The notes below the pieces were generated by a model. It saw only the letters and a list, made by a program, of their open reading frames with translations. It did no database searches and was not told the origin of the DNA. Shown here piece by piece: positions 20,639 to 29,968 of a stretch of 64,000 nt of DNA. A program made the position numbers and the translations under genes. Source of the stretch: RYN-230 sp963829725 (GTDB lineage: Bacteria; Actinomycetota; Actinomycetes; Streptosporangiales; Streptosporangiaceae); assembly GCA_963829725.1 (NCBI GenBank), contig CAWHJW010000016.1, positions 1-64,000 on the forward strand. Direction: 5' to 3'. The stretch's first letter is position 1. Every line of letters starts with the position of its first letter.

Positions 20639-22426
20639 CAGGGTCCCGGCAAAGTAGATGTAACGGTGGGTGATCGGCGGGGGTCCCGGGTCGGCCACGT
20701 TGCGTGACTGGCTTCCGGGGTGCTTTCCGGTCCCCGGCGGGGGCAGGGTAGCCGCTGTCTGGCTGCCGGGGGCTTGGCGCGCCGCATGGCTGCTCGCGGG
20801 GTCCGGGATGCCGGCGGGATGAAAGAGGAGAATCTGGCGGATTGCGGCGTGCCGTGCCGGTGGTGAGCAACGGAGCCCCGGTAGGACAGGGATTGCTAAG
20901 GTCTCCGTCCCTAAGGTGGCTCCGTTGCCCGTCCAGTCTGTCACTGCTGCTCAAGTGCTCGCATCTGATCCTCTGGCCGCCGGGGCGGCCGGCTCGCTGT
21001 GGCAGTGGCTGGGGCAGCTGCCGGACCCGCGGGACCGGCGGGGCGTGCGGTACACCCTGCCGTGCGTGATCGCGGTGGCGATGGCGGCGCGGCTGGCCGG
21101 GTGCGACTCGTTCACCGCGGCCGGGGAGTGGGCTGCGGGCCGCCCGCAGCGGGTGCTGAAGGCGCTGGGCTGCCCGCTGCACAAGCGGGCCAGGGTGTAC
21201 GTCGCCCCGTCGGAGAAGACGATCCGGCGGCTCGCCGGCCGGGTAGACCATGACCTGGCCGATGACCTGCTGTGCGGGTGGGCGGCCGGGCTGGCCGCCG
21301 GGTGCGGGGTCCTGTCCGCGGCGCAGCTGCAGGAACGGCGCCGCGGCAAGGCCCGCAAGGCGAAGGCCAGGGCACGCAAGGCCGCCAGGCGGGAGCGGGC
21401 AGCGCGCGGCAGGTCAGGGAAGCAGGCCCGCAAAGCCGCCGGGCGGGAGCGGAAGGCCGCCGCCGCCGCGATCGCGGCCGGCACGGCAGCCGTCGCCGGC
21501 GGCCGCGCGAAACTCCCGGCCGGCTCCGCTTCCGGCCGCGTCCCGGTTCCCGCGGGGCACCCGGTGCTGCCCGCCGCAGCCTACGGCGACCCTCGCCACG
21601 TCCCCGCGCTGCGCGGCCTGGGCGCCGACGGCAAAGCGTCCCGCGGCGCCCAGGTCAAAGGCCAGGAAGCGCCTCAGCACCTGGGGTTCTTCTGGCACGG
21701 CACCCGGCTCAACGCCGCCCAGCGCGCCGTGGACAGGAAAACGAACGAGACCACCGTCATCGGCCCGGTCATCGACGGGATGGACCTGACCGGGGTGTGC
21801 CTGACCGTGGACGCGCTGCACTCCCTGGCCGGCCTGGGCAAGCGGGTGCTGGCCCGCGGCGGCCACGTCATCTTCGTGATCAAAGGGAACCAGCCCCGCA
21901 CCTACCAGGCCCTCAACGACATCGCCTGGGAGCAAGTCCCCGTCACCGCGGCCACCTTCGAAGCTGACCGCGGCCGCGTCGAGACCCGCACCATCCAGGT
22001 CGCCGCCGCGCCCGCAGGCCTGAAGTACCCCGCCATGGAGCAAGCCGCCCTCATCGAGCGGTACACCACCTTCAAAGACAGCAAAGGCAAGGCCGTCACC
22101 CGCAGCGAGACCGTGCTGATCCTCACCACCGCCAGCCCGGAGCAGGCCCCGCCAGCGGACCTGCTCGCCCTCAACCGCGGGCACTGGGCCGCAACCGAGG
22201 CCACCCACTACATCAGGGACGCCGACCTGAAAGAGGACTCCTCCCGGGCGCGCGCACCAGGCGCAGCCCGCTTCATGGCCACTGCCGGTAACGCCACCCT
22301 CAACCTGCTCCGTATACACGGCGTCACCAACATCGCCGCCGAACGCCGCCGCCTCAACGGATCCGACCGCCAGATCCTCAGCCGAATGGGCCTCTCAACA
22401 GGCTAAATAACCTTGCCGGGACCCTG
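20639..22426 (+). mobile_element. Second ISAs1-family insertion sequence
   Basis: About 1,788 bp. The left end reads CAGGGTCCCGGCAAAGTAGA and the right end, reversed, CAGGGTCCCGGCAAGGTTAT; both resemble the ends of the element in livM. No target duplication is evident. It lies between glgP and glgA and breaks no recognisable gene, but it separates the two glucan genes. Confidence 0.75.
20916..22406 (+). CDS. ISAs1-family transposase with an Ala/Arg/Lys-rich insert
   Basis: 496 residues, about 100 longer than the copy in livM. The N-terminus (WLGQLPDPRDRRGVRYTLPC) and the DDE residues (Asp in GLGADGKASRGA, Asp in CLTVDALHSL, Glu in HWAATEATHYIRDADLKED) are in place. The extra length is a highly basic segment at residues 140-190 (RKAKARARKAARRERAARG and similar), probably an unstructured DNA-binding insertion. 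The gene appears intact. Confidence 0.88.
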   Translation: MAPLPVQSVTAAQVLASDPLAAGAAGSLWQWLGQLPDPRDRRGVRYTLPCVIAVAMAARLAGCDSFTAAGEWAAGRPQRVLKALGCPLHKRARVYVAPSEKTIRRLAGRVDHDLADDLLCGWAAGLAAGCGVLSAAQLQERRRGKARKAKARARKAARRERAARGRSGKQARKAAGRERKAAAAAIAAGTAAVAGGRAKLPAGSASGRVPVPAGHPVLPAAAYGDPRHVPALRGLGADGKASRGAQVKGQEAPQHLGFFWHGTRLNAAQRAVDRKTNETTVIGPVIDGMDLTGVCLTVDALHSLAGLGKRVLARGGHVIFVIKGNQPRTYQALNDIAWEQVPVTAATFEADRGRVETRTIQVAAAPAGLKYPAMEQAALIERYTTFKDSKGKAVTRSETVLILTTASPEQAPPADLLALNRGHWAATEATHYIRDADLKEDSSRARAPGAARFMATAGNATLNLLRIHGVTNIAAERRRLNGSDRQILSRMGLSTG

Positions 22427-22486
22427 GGTGGTGTATGAGATGACCACCTCGCGATCGCTTCAATCGAGCACCAATGGCCTTGACTG

Positions 22487-22640
22487 TCACATCGTTCCCA
22501 TTGGTTTCAGGATCGGCAGCTGATTTCTTGCGGGCGGCGAGAACTTCGAGGCCCATTTCGCGGCCCCGCGCAACCGCTCGACTTCGGCGTCCATCATCCG
22601 CTGCGCGAACCCCTTGATCATCTCCCGCGGCGGATCCGGG
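22487..22640 (-). pseudogene. IS256/Mutator-type transposase fragment
   Basis: The minus strand reads REMIKGFAQRMMDAEVERLR and then GAAKWASKF before a stop. REMIxxFxQxLMxAEV is the recognisable N-terminal helix of IS256-family transposases. Only about 50 residues remain, so this is the scar of an old insertion. Confidence 0.45.
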
Positions 22641-22649
22641 GACGCCGAT

Positions 22650-22690
22650 GCGAGGGGGTGCGAGGGGTGCGAGGGGGTGCGAGGGGGTGC
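22650..22690. repeat. Short tandem repeat, GCGAGGGGGT units
   Basis: Four imperfect copies of a 9-10 base unit in a row (one copy is a G shorter). No function is evident. Confidence 0.75.
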
Positions 22691-23150
22691 GCACTTCGAA
22701 GGATCACGAGGTGACCGCTTCAGTTTTCACGGCGACACGCTCGCCAGGACGAAACGGTCAGAACTGGGCAGGCGCCCCATACATCACTGGCGTGGCTGCG
22801 AACGGGGGGAGAAGGAGCTAGGGCATCTGGGCTGAGAGTCTTATCCTGGGGGCTCAGCCATGTGTTGGGTGTCTTGTCCTCCTCTGGGGTGATGCTGGTG
22901 CTTCACGAATTCTGGTTCCAGCGCCCACCGGGCGTCGCCACTAGCGGGTCAACCGCAGCCATGAGCTGGCAGGGCGGACCGGATATGTCGCCTAGTCCCC
23001 CCCTGGGCGGGAGCGATCGGACAGTCTTGGCCGGAATGCCTTCTGTTCGTTACTCACCCCGCCCACTGAGCTGTATCGCCGTGACCCCGCCGGTCTTACT
23101 CCCAACCGCTGGCGGCGGATCGAGACACGACAGTAAGCGGTGATGCGGCC

Positions 23151-24623
23151 GTGTTCATTGTGATGATTGCGACGGAATGTGCGCCGGTGGCGCAGGCGGG
23201 CGGGCTGGGAGAGGTCATCTTCGGGCTGAGCCGGGAGCTGGAGCTGCGGGGTCACGCCGTCGAGATAATCATCCCGAAATACGATTGCATGCGCTACGAC
23301 CAGATCCTCGGGCTCTCGATTGCCTACGAGAACCTGCAGGTGCCCTGGTACAGCGGGTTCGTGCCTTGCACGGTGTGGTTCGGGTTCGTTCACGGCAGGA
23401 AGTGCTTCTTCATCGAACCGCACTCACCGGACCAGTTCTTCGACCGCGGCCACTTGTACGGCTCGCCCGACGATGTGACCAGGTTCGCGTTCTTGTCGAA
23501 GGCGGCCCTGGAGTTCATGTGGAAGACCAATAAACGGCCCGAGGTGATCCACTGTCACGACTGGCAGACGGCGATTGTGCCGGTGCTGCTCGACGAGGTC
23601 TACCGGCATATTGGCATGCACGATCAGCGAGTTTGCTATACCATCCACAATTTCGGGCATCAGGGTATCTGCGGCGAGCAGGTATTGCAGGCAGTGGGCC
23701 TCACTCGCCCAGCGTACTTTTTCGATTATGATCGGCTGCGCGATAACTTCAATCACGGCGCAGTCAACCTGATGAAAGGCGGAATCGTTTACTCGAACTT
23801 CATCACCACGGTGTCACCGCAACATGCCCAGGAGGCGATCCACGCCGATCAGGGGATGGGGCTGGGGCACACGCTCTACATCCACCGGGAGAAGTTCGGT
23901 GGTGTCCTCAACGGCATTGACTACAATGTCTGGAACCCGGAAATCGATATCCTGATCCCAGGGAACTACACTGGCGAGACCGTAGAGCGAAAGTACGTGA
24001 ACAAAGATGCCCTGCGTGAGCGGCTACTGTTGCGGAAGGAGTACAAGCCGATCATCGCTTACATTGGCCGCGTTGACCGTCAGAAGGGTGTCCATCTTAT
24101 CCATCACGCTATTTCCTATGCCCTGTCCCAGGGCGCGCAGTTCGTCTTGCTAGGTTCTTGCCCCGACCCGGCCGTCAATGCTGAATTCTGGCAGTTGAAG
24201 CACTACCTGAATGACAACCCTGACTGTCACCTGGAAATCGGGTTCGACGAAGGCCTGGCCCATCTGATCTACGCTGGTGCCGACATGCTGGTGATGCCCA
24301 GCCTGTTCGAGCCGTGCGGGCTGAGTCAGATGATGGCCCTGAAGTACGGCACCGTCCCCATCGTGCGGGCCGTCGGCGGCCTGGTGGACACGGTCTTCGA
24401 TCGCGATTACTCAGCCCGTCCCCCGGGCGACCGGAACGGCTACGTGTTCCACCAGCTCGACAACCCGGCGCTGGAGTCCAGCCTACTGCGGGCCGTCGGG
24501 CTTTGGTACTCGTACCCGGGCGATTTCCGCCAGCTTATGCTCAATGGAATGCGCGCGGATAACTCCTGGACCCAGCCCGGTCAGCACTACGTGAACATCT
24601 ACGACTATATCCGCCACAAATGA
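23151..24623 (+). CDS. glgA: Glycogen synthase, GT5 family
   Basis: 490 residues, GT-B fold. The N-terminal domain starts MFIVMIATECAPVAQAGGLG and includes HCHDWQTAIVPVLL and VLNGIDYNVWNP; the C-terminal domain has IAYIGRVDRQKGVHL and the donor-site motif PSLFEPCGLSQMMALKYG. It adds glucose from a nucleotide sugar to alpha-1,4-glucan. The usual GT5 K-x-GGL motif reads Q-A-GGL here (Gln15 for Lys), which may change donor binding. Two GH57 genes follow directly, and the order glgA-GH57-GH57 supports a role in alpha-glucan metabolism. Confidence 0.9.
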   Translation: MFIVMIATECAPVAQAGGLGEVIFGLSRELELRGHAVEIIIPKYDCMRYDQILGLSIAYENLQVPWYSGFVPCTVWFGFVHGRKCFFIEPHSPDQFFDRGHLYGSPDDVTRFAFLSKAALEFMWKTNKRPEVIHCHDWQTAIVPVLLDEVYRHIGMHDQRVCYTIHNFGHQGICGEQVLQAVGLTRPAYFFDYDRLRDNFNHGAVNLMKGGIVYSNFITTVSPQHAQEAIHADQGMGLGHTLYIHREKFGGVLNGIDYNVWNPEIDILIPGNYTGETVERKYVNKDALRERLLLRKEYKPIIAYIGRVDRQKGVHLIHHAISYALSQGAQFVLLGSCPDPAVNAEFWQLKHYLNDNPDCHLEIGFDEGLAHLIYAGADMLVMPSLFEPCGLSQMMALKYGTVPIVRAVGGLVDTVFDRDYSARPPGDRNGYVFHQLDNPALESSLLRAVGLWYSYPGDFRQLMLNGMRADNSWTQPGQHYVNIYDYIRHK

Positions 24624-24660
24624 GAATCCGCACACAGGCAAGGGTAAAGGAGCCGGAGCT

Positions 24661-26121
24661 ATGGGCGAGATCCCTGAGTACGTCAACGGCCTGCCCAATA
24701 TCTGCGGATCTGAGCAGCGCATCGAGGAGGTAATCCAGGCCAGGGGCACTGATCCCGTCTTCCTGCCACCGGGGGCCACCGGCTTCGGCGACGCGCACAG
24801 TGGTTTTGCTATCGCCTTGCACATGCACCAGCCGCTCATCCCGGCAGGCGGGCCTGACCTGCGCACCGCTCCGATCATCAGCAACCTGCAGTGGATGATG
24901 GACAACCCCGGCATCGGCGACAACCACAACGCGCCGGTTTTCCTGGACTGCTACAAGCGGATGGGCGAGTTTGTCCCCCGGTTGCTCGACGAGGGGCTCG
25001 CGCCCCGGGTCATGCTCGAATACTCGGGCACCTTGCTGCACGGCCTGCGCCAGATGGGCGCCCACGACGTGCTTGACGCCCTGGCCGGCATCACGGCGGG
25101 CGCCCGCAGCCGGCAAGCGGTGGAGTGGCTGGGCTGCCCGTGGGGGCATGCCGTGGCGCCCTCCACGCCGGTCCAGGACTACCGGCTGCACGTGCGGGCC
25201 TGGCAACAGCATTTCGCCGCCCTGTTCGGCCTGGATGCCCTCGGCCGGGTCCGCGGCTTCTCCCCCGCGGAGATGGCCCTGCCCAACCACCCGGATGTCG
25301 CCTACGAGTTCGTAAAGACCCTCACTGACTGCGGCTACCAGTGGGTCCTGGTCCAGGAACACACGGTCGAGGAACCCGATGGGCGCGCGCTCCAGCAGCC
25401 GCACCTGCCTCATCGCCTGGTCTGCGCCAACTCCGCGGGCAGGGTCGCCAGCATCACCGCAGTGGTCAAGACCCAGGGCAGCGATACCAAGCTGGTCGCC
25501 CAGATGCAGCCCTACTACGAGGCCAAGGGCCTTTCACGCCGGGACCTGGGCGGCCGCAACGTGCCGCCGCTGGTTACCCAGATCGCCGACGGGGAAAACG
25601 GCGGGGTGATGATGAACGAATTCCCGCCCAAGTATTTTGACGCGGTCCGGGAGTGCTCGGGTACGCAGACCCCGGCCATGAACGTCACCGAGTACCTTGA
25701 ACGGCTGCACTCGGCCGGCGTCGGCCCAGATGATCTGCCCGTGATCCAGCCCCACTTCCAGTCCAGGATCTGGGACCGGATGGCCCCCGGCGACGGGCCG
25801 GACCGGCTGGCCGAAGTGATCGGGCAGCTGCAAGGCGAGGATGGGCGCTTCAGCATGGAAGGCGGCAGCTGGACTAACAACATCTCCTGGGTACGCGGCT
25901 ACGACCGGGTGCTCGCCCCGATGGACGAAGCCAGCTCGTTGTTCCACGAGCGGGTCCTGGCCAAATCCGTCCCGACCGACGATCCCCGCTACCGCAACGC
26001 GCTCTTCCACCTGCTCACTGCCGAGACCAGCTGCTACCGCTACTGGGGCGAGGGCATCTGGACCGACTACGGCGCCGAGCTGGCCCGGCGCACCATCGAG
26101 ATCGTGTCCCACGACCTGTAA
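24661..26121 (+). CDS. Glycoside hydrolase family 57 protein (first copy)
   Basis: 486 residues. The GH57 hallmarks are present: HMHQP near residue 54, the probable nucleophile Glu in FSPAEMALP near 204 and the acid/base Asp region ADGENGG near 310. The rest keeps the (beta/alpha)7 pattern, and TAETSCYRYWGEGIWTDYG near the end is typical of uncharacterised GH57 proteins found with glycogen synthase. A ribosome-binding site (GGAG) lies 6-10 bases upstream, 37 bases after glgA. It probably cleaves or transfers alpha-glucan chains; amylase and branching activities cannot be separated from sequence alone. Confidence 0.85.
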   Translation: MGEIPEYVNGLPNICGSEQRIEEVIQARGTDPVFLPPGATGFGDAHSGFAIALHMHQPLIPAGGPDLRTAPIISNLQWMMDNPGIGDNHNAPVFLDCYKRMGEFVPRLLDEGLAPRVMLEYSGTLLHGLRQMGAHDVLDALAGITAGARSRQAVEWLGCPWGHAVAPSTPVQDYRLHVRAWQQHFAALFGLDALGRVRGFSPAEMALPNHPDVAYEFVKTLTDCGYQWVLVQEHTVEEPDGRALQQPHLPHRLVCANSAGRVASITAVVKTQGSDTKLVAQMQPYYEAKGLSRRDLGGRNVPPLVTQIADGENGGVMMNEFPPKYFDAVRECSGTQTPAMNVTEYLERLHSAGVGPDDLPVIQPHFQSRIWDRMAPGDGPDRLAEVIGQLQGEDGRFSMEGGSWTNNISWVRGYDRVLAPMDEASSLFHERVLAKSVPTDDPRYRNALFHLLTAETSCYRYWGEGIWTDYGAELARRTIEIVSHDL

Positions 26122-26137
26122 CCGCCAAGGAGCCCCG

Positions 26138-27325
26138 ATGGCCGACGTGGCCTTCGCCCTGGTCCTCAACTTGCATCAGCCCGCTTACAACCTTGAGGAC
26201 CTCCTCGACCGGCGCGAGTGGGAGGCCAGGGAGATCCTGTGGGCCATGGACCGCATCCCCCGATCGCTGTGGGCCTACGACGATGTCGGCCGGGTGCAGC
26301 TGTCGCTTTCTGGCACCCTGCTCGAGACCTTGGCCAGTCCCGGCTTCCAGCGCCGGGTCTACGGCATCGTCAACTGCGGATCGTTGCTGTGGTATCTGCA
26401 GAACACCAAGATCATCCATATCCTGGGCACCGGCTACTACCATCCCGTCCTTCCCCTCATCCCCCGAGCCGACTGTGACGAGCAGCTCGAGCGCTGGCAG
26501 GGGATCGGAAAGCACCTTTTTGCACGAACCTGCTTTCCTGGGTTCTGGCCCCCGGAGATGGGCTTTTGCATGGAGCTCATCCCCACCCTCAAACGCCAGG
26601 GCTACCGCTACGTGCTCGTCAACAGTGAGCACGTCGAAGCGATCACCCCCATGAGCTGGGAAGAACTCCGCTACCGCCCGCACATCGCACGGTTCGGGGA
26701 CGAAGAAATCATCGTCGTGGTACGCGACCGTGAACTCTCCAACGCCCAGGAGGCAGGGATGGAGGCTGGCTGGTTCATTCACGAAGTGTCCCAACGGACC
26801 AGGCACTGCAACTTCCTGCCCCTTGTGACCACCTGCACCGATGGAGAGAACGGCGGCTGGTTCCGCAACACCTCGCCAGAAGCCAACTTCTGGCACTCGT
26901 TCTACCAGAACCTGCTGCAGCGGGCACGAGACAACCAAAGCGACGGCATCCACCCTTGGTTCATCGACGACTACCTCGACCGCCACGGCACCCACGGCGA
27001 GGTAACCGTGCGCCCGGGCGCGTGGAACACCGGCTCGCACGACGGCTCCGGCTTTACTCAATGGATCGGCTCGGCGGCCCAGCAAGAGGCCTTGACCCGC
27101 CTGGACGAGATCAGCCAGGCCATCTATGCCGCACGCCGCAACGCCACTGGCATCTCCGTTCGCGACCCCGGCGTGTACTGGCTGCTCGAGGAAGCCCACT
27201 GGCGCGTCCTGCGGGCCGAGACCAGCTGCAACTTCTTCTGGGGCGAAGCCTGGCTGCATCGCTGCCACGACGACCTCGACCGGGCCACCCACTTCCTGGA
27301 CCAGGCGGGATCACGTTTGATGTGA
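26138..27325 (+). CDS. Glycoside hydrolase family 57 protein (second copy)
   Basis: 395 residues from the ATG at 26138, chosen because AAGGAG lies 5 bases upstream and the conserved HQP motif (FALVLNLHQPAYN) starts at residue 13; the frame is open further upstream but overlaps the previous gene. GFWPPEMGF near residue 138 carries the nucleophile Glu and CTDGENGG near 235 the Asp. It is shorter than the first copy and only distantly similar. Sixteen bases separate the two genes, so they are co-transcribed with glgA. Confidence 0.87.
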   Translation: MADVAFALVLNLHQPAYNLEDLLDRREWEAREILWAMDRIPRSLWAYDDVGRVQLSLSGTLLETLASPGFQRRVYGIVNCGSLLWYLQNTKIIHILGTGYYHPVLPLIPRADCDEQLERWQGIGKHLFARTCFPGFWPPEMGFCMELIPTLKRQGYRYVLVNSEHVEAITPMSWEELRYRPHIARFGDEEIIVVVRDRELSNAQEAGMEAGWFIHEVSQRTRHCNFLPLVTTCTDGENGGWFRNTSPEANFWHSFYQNLLQRARDNQSDGIHPWFIDDYLDRHGTHGEVTVRPGAWNTGSHDGSGFTQWIGSAAQQEALTRLDEISQAIYAARRNATGISVRDPGVYWLLEEAHWRVLRAETSCNFFWGEAWLHRCHDDLDRATHFLDQAGSRLM

Positions 27326-27355
27326 TCCACCCCGTCCTTAGCCATAACCAGCAGC

Positions 27356-27391
27356 CGATCGTTCACCTGGCCCCCGCCGGGTGAACGATCG
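27356..27391. terminator. Strong hairpin after the glucan operon
   Basis: Arms CGATCGTTCACCTGGC and GCCGGGTGAACGATCG, 16 bases each with a single T-G pair, loop CCCC. It lies 30 bases after the second GH57 stop. No T run follows, as is common in actinobacteria. Confidence 0.65.
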
Positions 27392-27396
27392 CCTGG

Positions 27397-27417
27397 TCAC
27401 CCGGCCCCGCCGGGTGA
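27397..27417. terminator. Second hairpin, partial copy of the first
   Basis: Arms TCACCCGGC and GCCGGGTGA with a CCC loop. The block around it repeats the end of the first hairpin (CCGGGTGAACGATCGCCTGG occurs twice), so this is a tandem duplication of a terminator-like unit. Confidence 0.5.
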
Positions 27418-27597
27418 ACGATCGCCTGGCTCATGAGCGCATGTCACCACGCGGCGGGAGGAGCAGCCAGCCGCCGCGCAGGATATGGTGCACCCCACGC
27501 ACGAGTAGCTCCTCGTCCGCAGGGCGCGCTGACCCGATGGAAGAGCAGCCCGGCAATAGTCGGCGTTGCTGGCACTGATAGCGCTCCACGGAAGGTG

Positions 27598-27807
27598 ATG
27601 GCGGTGCCGGCGATTAGCATGCGGAATCTTGATGACCTGGTGAAGGAGCGACTGCGGCTGCGGCGGGCACCGGCCGTGGTGGCGGCAGCCCCCAGCCCCG
27701 GGCGGTGTCCCGGCATCCAGCGCCCGGGTGATCATGCGCTGGGCCAGTTCCGGTTTGGCCGCGAGTTCCGTGCCCTCGGCGATGCCCGCGCCGGCCCGGG
27801 TCGCTGA
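27598..27807 (+). pseudogene. FitA-like antitoxin N-terminus, truncated
   Basis: ATG at 27598 with GGAAGG upstream gives MAVPAISMRNLDDLVKERLR and then loses family sequence. xISxRNLDDxVKERLR is the ribbon-helix-helix start of FitA/VapB-type antitoxins, which bind DNA and a PIN-domain toxin. The toxin-binding tail is replaced by Pro/Gly/Arg-rich sequence, and no PIN toxin gene follows. It is probably a remnant of a toxin-antitoxin pair. Confidence 0.45.
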
Positions 27808-27920
27808 CCCAGGACTCTGGCAGGTAGGCTCCATGTCGCGGCACCGCCAGGTGGGTCGTTCCGCACTTTTTCTGCGGACCATGGCCTCGTCACTGCAACT
27901 GAACGGATACCTTCGCTGCC

Positions 27921-28988
27921 ATGAAGGCGCTGGTGCTGTCAGGAGGGGCGGGAACGCGGCTGCGACCGATCACGCATACGTCGGCTAAGCAACTACTTCC
28001 GGTTGCGAATAAACCGGTGCTCTTTTACGGCCTGGAGGCCATCCGCGATGCGGGTATCGTCGATGTCGGCGTGGTCGTGGGTGATACGGAGCCTGCTATC
28101 CGGGAGGCCGTGGGGGACGGCTCATCCCTAGGGCTGGAGGTTACCTATATCCGGCAAGAGGCCCCGCTGGGCCTGGCCCATGCGGTGCTGGTCGCCCGTG
28201 ATTTCCTGGGTGATGACGATTTCATCATGTACCTGGGTGACAATTTTATTGTCGGCGGGATCTCCCACCTGGCTGATGAGTTCCGGGCGGGCCGCCCTGA
28301 TGCGCAGATCATGCTGACTCGTGTGCCCGATCCCCGCGAGTTCGGGGTGGCTGAGCTGGATTCCTCCGGCCGGGTGATCGGCCTGGAGGAGAAGCCCGAC
28401 CGGCCGAAGAGTGACTTGGCGCTGGTCGGCGTCTACATGTTCACCCCGTGCGTGCATGAGGCAGTGCGGGACCTGAAGCCGTCCCGGCGCGGCGAGCTGG
28501 AGATAACCGAGGCCATCCAGCGGCTGATCGATGATGGCCGTAAGGTGGAGTTGACGATTATCTCCGGGTACTGGAAGGACACCGGGAACGTCGCGGACAT
28601 GCTCGAAGTCAACCGGCTGGTGCTGGAGACGGCCGAGCCGGCGCAGCAGGGTGTGGTACATCCGGGCTGCGAGCTGATCGGCCGGGTCATCATCAGCGAT
28701 GGCGCGGAGGTCAGCGGCTCGCGGATCGTCGGGCCAGCCATCATCGGGGCGGGAACCCAGGTAAGGGATTCTTACATCGGGCCGTTTACCTCGATTGCTG
28801 AGAACTGCGCGATCGTTGACAGCGAGATCGAGTACTCCATCGTGCTGGCCGGCACATCGATCCGGGGGGTGCGGCGGATCGAGGCGTCGATCATCGGGCG
28901 CAACGTGGAGGTGACTCCCGCGCCCCGGGTGCCCAAGGCCCACCGGCTCGTGCTCGGCGATCACAGCAAGGTGCAGATCAGCTCATGA
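27921..28988 (+). CDS. rmlA: Glucose-1-phosphate thymidylyltransferase (long form)
   Basis: 355 residues. The nucleotide-binding start LSGGAGTRLRPITHTSAKQL, the YLGDNFI metal-site region, and EFGVAELDSSGRVIGLEEKP, with GYWKDTGN further on, are standard. Unlike the 290-residue RmlA, it has a C-terminal left-handed beta-helix (residues 245-350, VIISDGAEVSGSRIVGPAI), as in StrD-like enzymes. It makes dTDP-glucose from glucose-1-phosphate and dTTP, the first step of dTDP-rhamnose synthesis. Its stop overlaps the rmlB start (ATGA), so translation is coupled. Confidence 0.92.
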   Translation: MKALVLSGGAGTRLRPITHTSAKQLLPVANKPVLFYGLEAIRDAGIVDVGVVVGDTEPAIREAVGDGSSLGLEVTYIRQEAPLGLAHAVLVARDFLGDDDFIMYLGDNFIVGGISHLADEFRAGRPDAQIMLTRVPDPREFGVAELDSSGRVIGLEEKPDRPKSDLALVGVYMFTPCVHEAVRDLKPSRRGELEITEAIQRLIDDGRKVELTIISGYWKDTGNVADMLEVNRLVLETAEPAQQGVVHPGCELIGRVIISDGAEVSGSRIVGPAIIGAGTQVRDSYIGPFTSIAENCAIVDSEIEYSIVLAGTSIRGVRRIEASIIGRNVEVTPAPRVPKAHRLVLGDHSKVQISS

Positions 28989-29968
28989 GGATCCTGGTCA
29001 CCGGCGGGGCCGGGTTCATTGGCTCCCATTACGCGCGTACCTTGCTGGACGGCGGGTACCGCGGGTTCGAGCAGGCCCAGGTCACCGTGCTGGACAAGCT
29101 CACCTACGCGGGCAACCTGGCCAATCTGGACCCGGTGGCGGCCAGCCCGCGGCTGAGATTCGTCCGGGGCGACATCTGCGATGCCGCCCTGCTGGGCCGG
29201 CTGCTACCCGGCCACGATGCCGTGGTCAATTTCGCGGCCGAGACCCATGTGGACCGGTCGATCGCTGGCCCGTCCAGCTTCGTGGCCGCGAACACGGTGG
29301 GTGTGCAGGTGCTGCTGCAGGCCTGCCTGGACGCCGGCGTCGGCCGCGTGGTGCAGGTCTCCACCGACGAGGTGTACGGCAGCATCGAGACGGGATCGTG
29401 GGCGGAGGACGCGCCGCTCGCGCCCAACTCCCCGTACTCCGCCGCCAAGGCGGGCGGTGACCTGATGGCACGGGCCTACGCCCGCACCCATGGCCTCAAC
29501 GTGAGCATCACCCGCTGCTGCAACAACTACGGCCCCTACCAGTTCCCCGAGAAAGTCATCCCGCTGTTCATCACCAACCTGCTCGATGGCGTGAGCGTCC
29601 CGCTGTACGGCGACGGCCAGAACGTCCGGGGCTGGATCCACGTGGCTGACCATTGCCGGGGCATCCAGCTCGTTCTCGAGCAGGGAGGGCCCGGGGGCGT
29701 CTACCACATCAGCGGGGACGCAGAACTCAGCAACAACCAGCTGACCGAGCTACTGCTCGACGCCTGTGGCCAGGGGTGGGACATGGTTGACCATGTCACG
29801 GACCGGAAAGGCCATGACCGGCGTTACTCGCTCGATGACTCGCTGCTCCGCGGCCTGGGATACGCCCCCCGGGTCCCGCTCAGCCAGGGACTGGCGGATA
29901 CGGTCCGCTGGTACCGGGAGAACCTTGCCTGGTGGGAGCCGATCAAGAAAGCGCGCCCGGCCACATGA
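28985..29968 (+). CDS. rmlB: dTDP-glucose 4,6-dehydratase
   Basis: 327 residues, extended short-chain dehydrogenase fold. The Rossmann motif TGGAGFIGSHY is at the N-terminus, STDEVYGSI carries the catalytic Thr-Asp-Glu of 4,6-dehydratases, and the Tyr-x3-Lys pair is in PYSAAKAGGD near residue 155. NNYGPYQFPEKVIPLFI is also diagnostic. It converts dTDP-glucose to dTDP-4-keto-6-deoxyglucose. It overlaps rmlA upstream and rmlD downstream. Confidence 0.94.
   Translation: MRILVTGGAGFIGSHYARTLLDGGYRGFEQAQVTVLDKLTYAGNLANLDPVAASPRLRFVRGDICDAALLGRLLPGHDAVVNFAAETHVDRSIAGPSSFVAANTVGVQVLLQACLDAGVGRVVQVSTDEVYGSIETGSWAEDAPLAPNSPYSAAKAGGDLMARAYARTHGLNVSITRCCNNYGPYQFPEKVIPLFITNLLDGVSVPLYGDGQNVRGWIHVADHCRGIQLVLEQGGPGGVYHISGDAELSNNQLTELLLDACGQGWDMVDHVTDRKGHDRRYSLDDSLLRGLGYAPRVPLSQGLADTVRWYRENLAWWEPIKKARPAT

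Larger units (their letters stand above)
22427..23150. other. Non-coding region upstream of glgA
   Basis: About 720 bases holding an IS256-like transposase scrap (22487-22640), a short tandem repeat (22650-22690) and no other convincing gene. It probably carries the glgA promoter near its right end. Confidence 0.45.

Noticed and set aside
22650..22690. Possible binding-site iterons of an origin
   Set aside because: Only four short imperfect units and no replication gene nearby.
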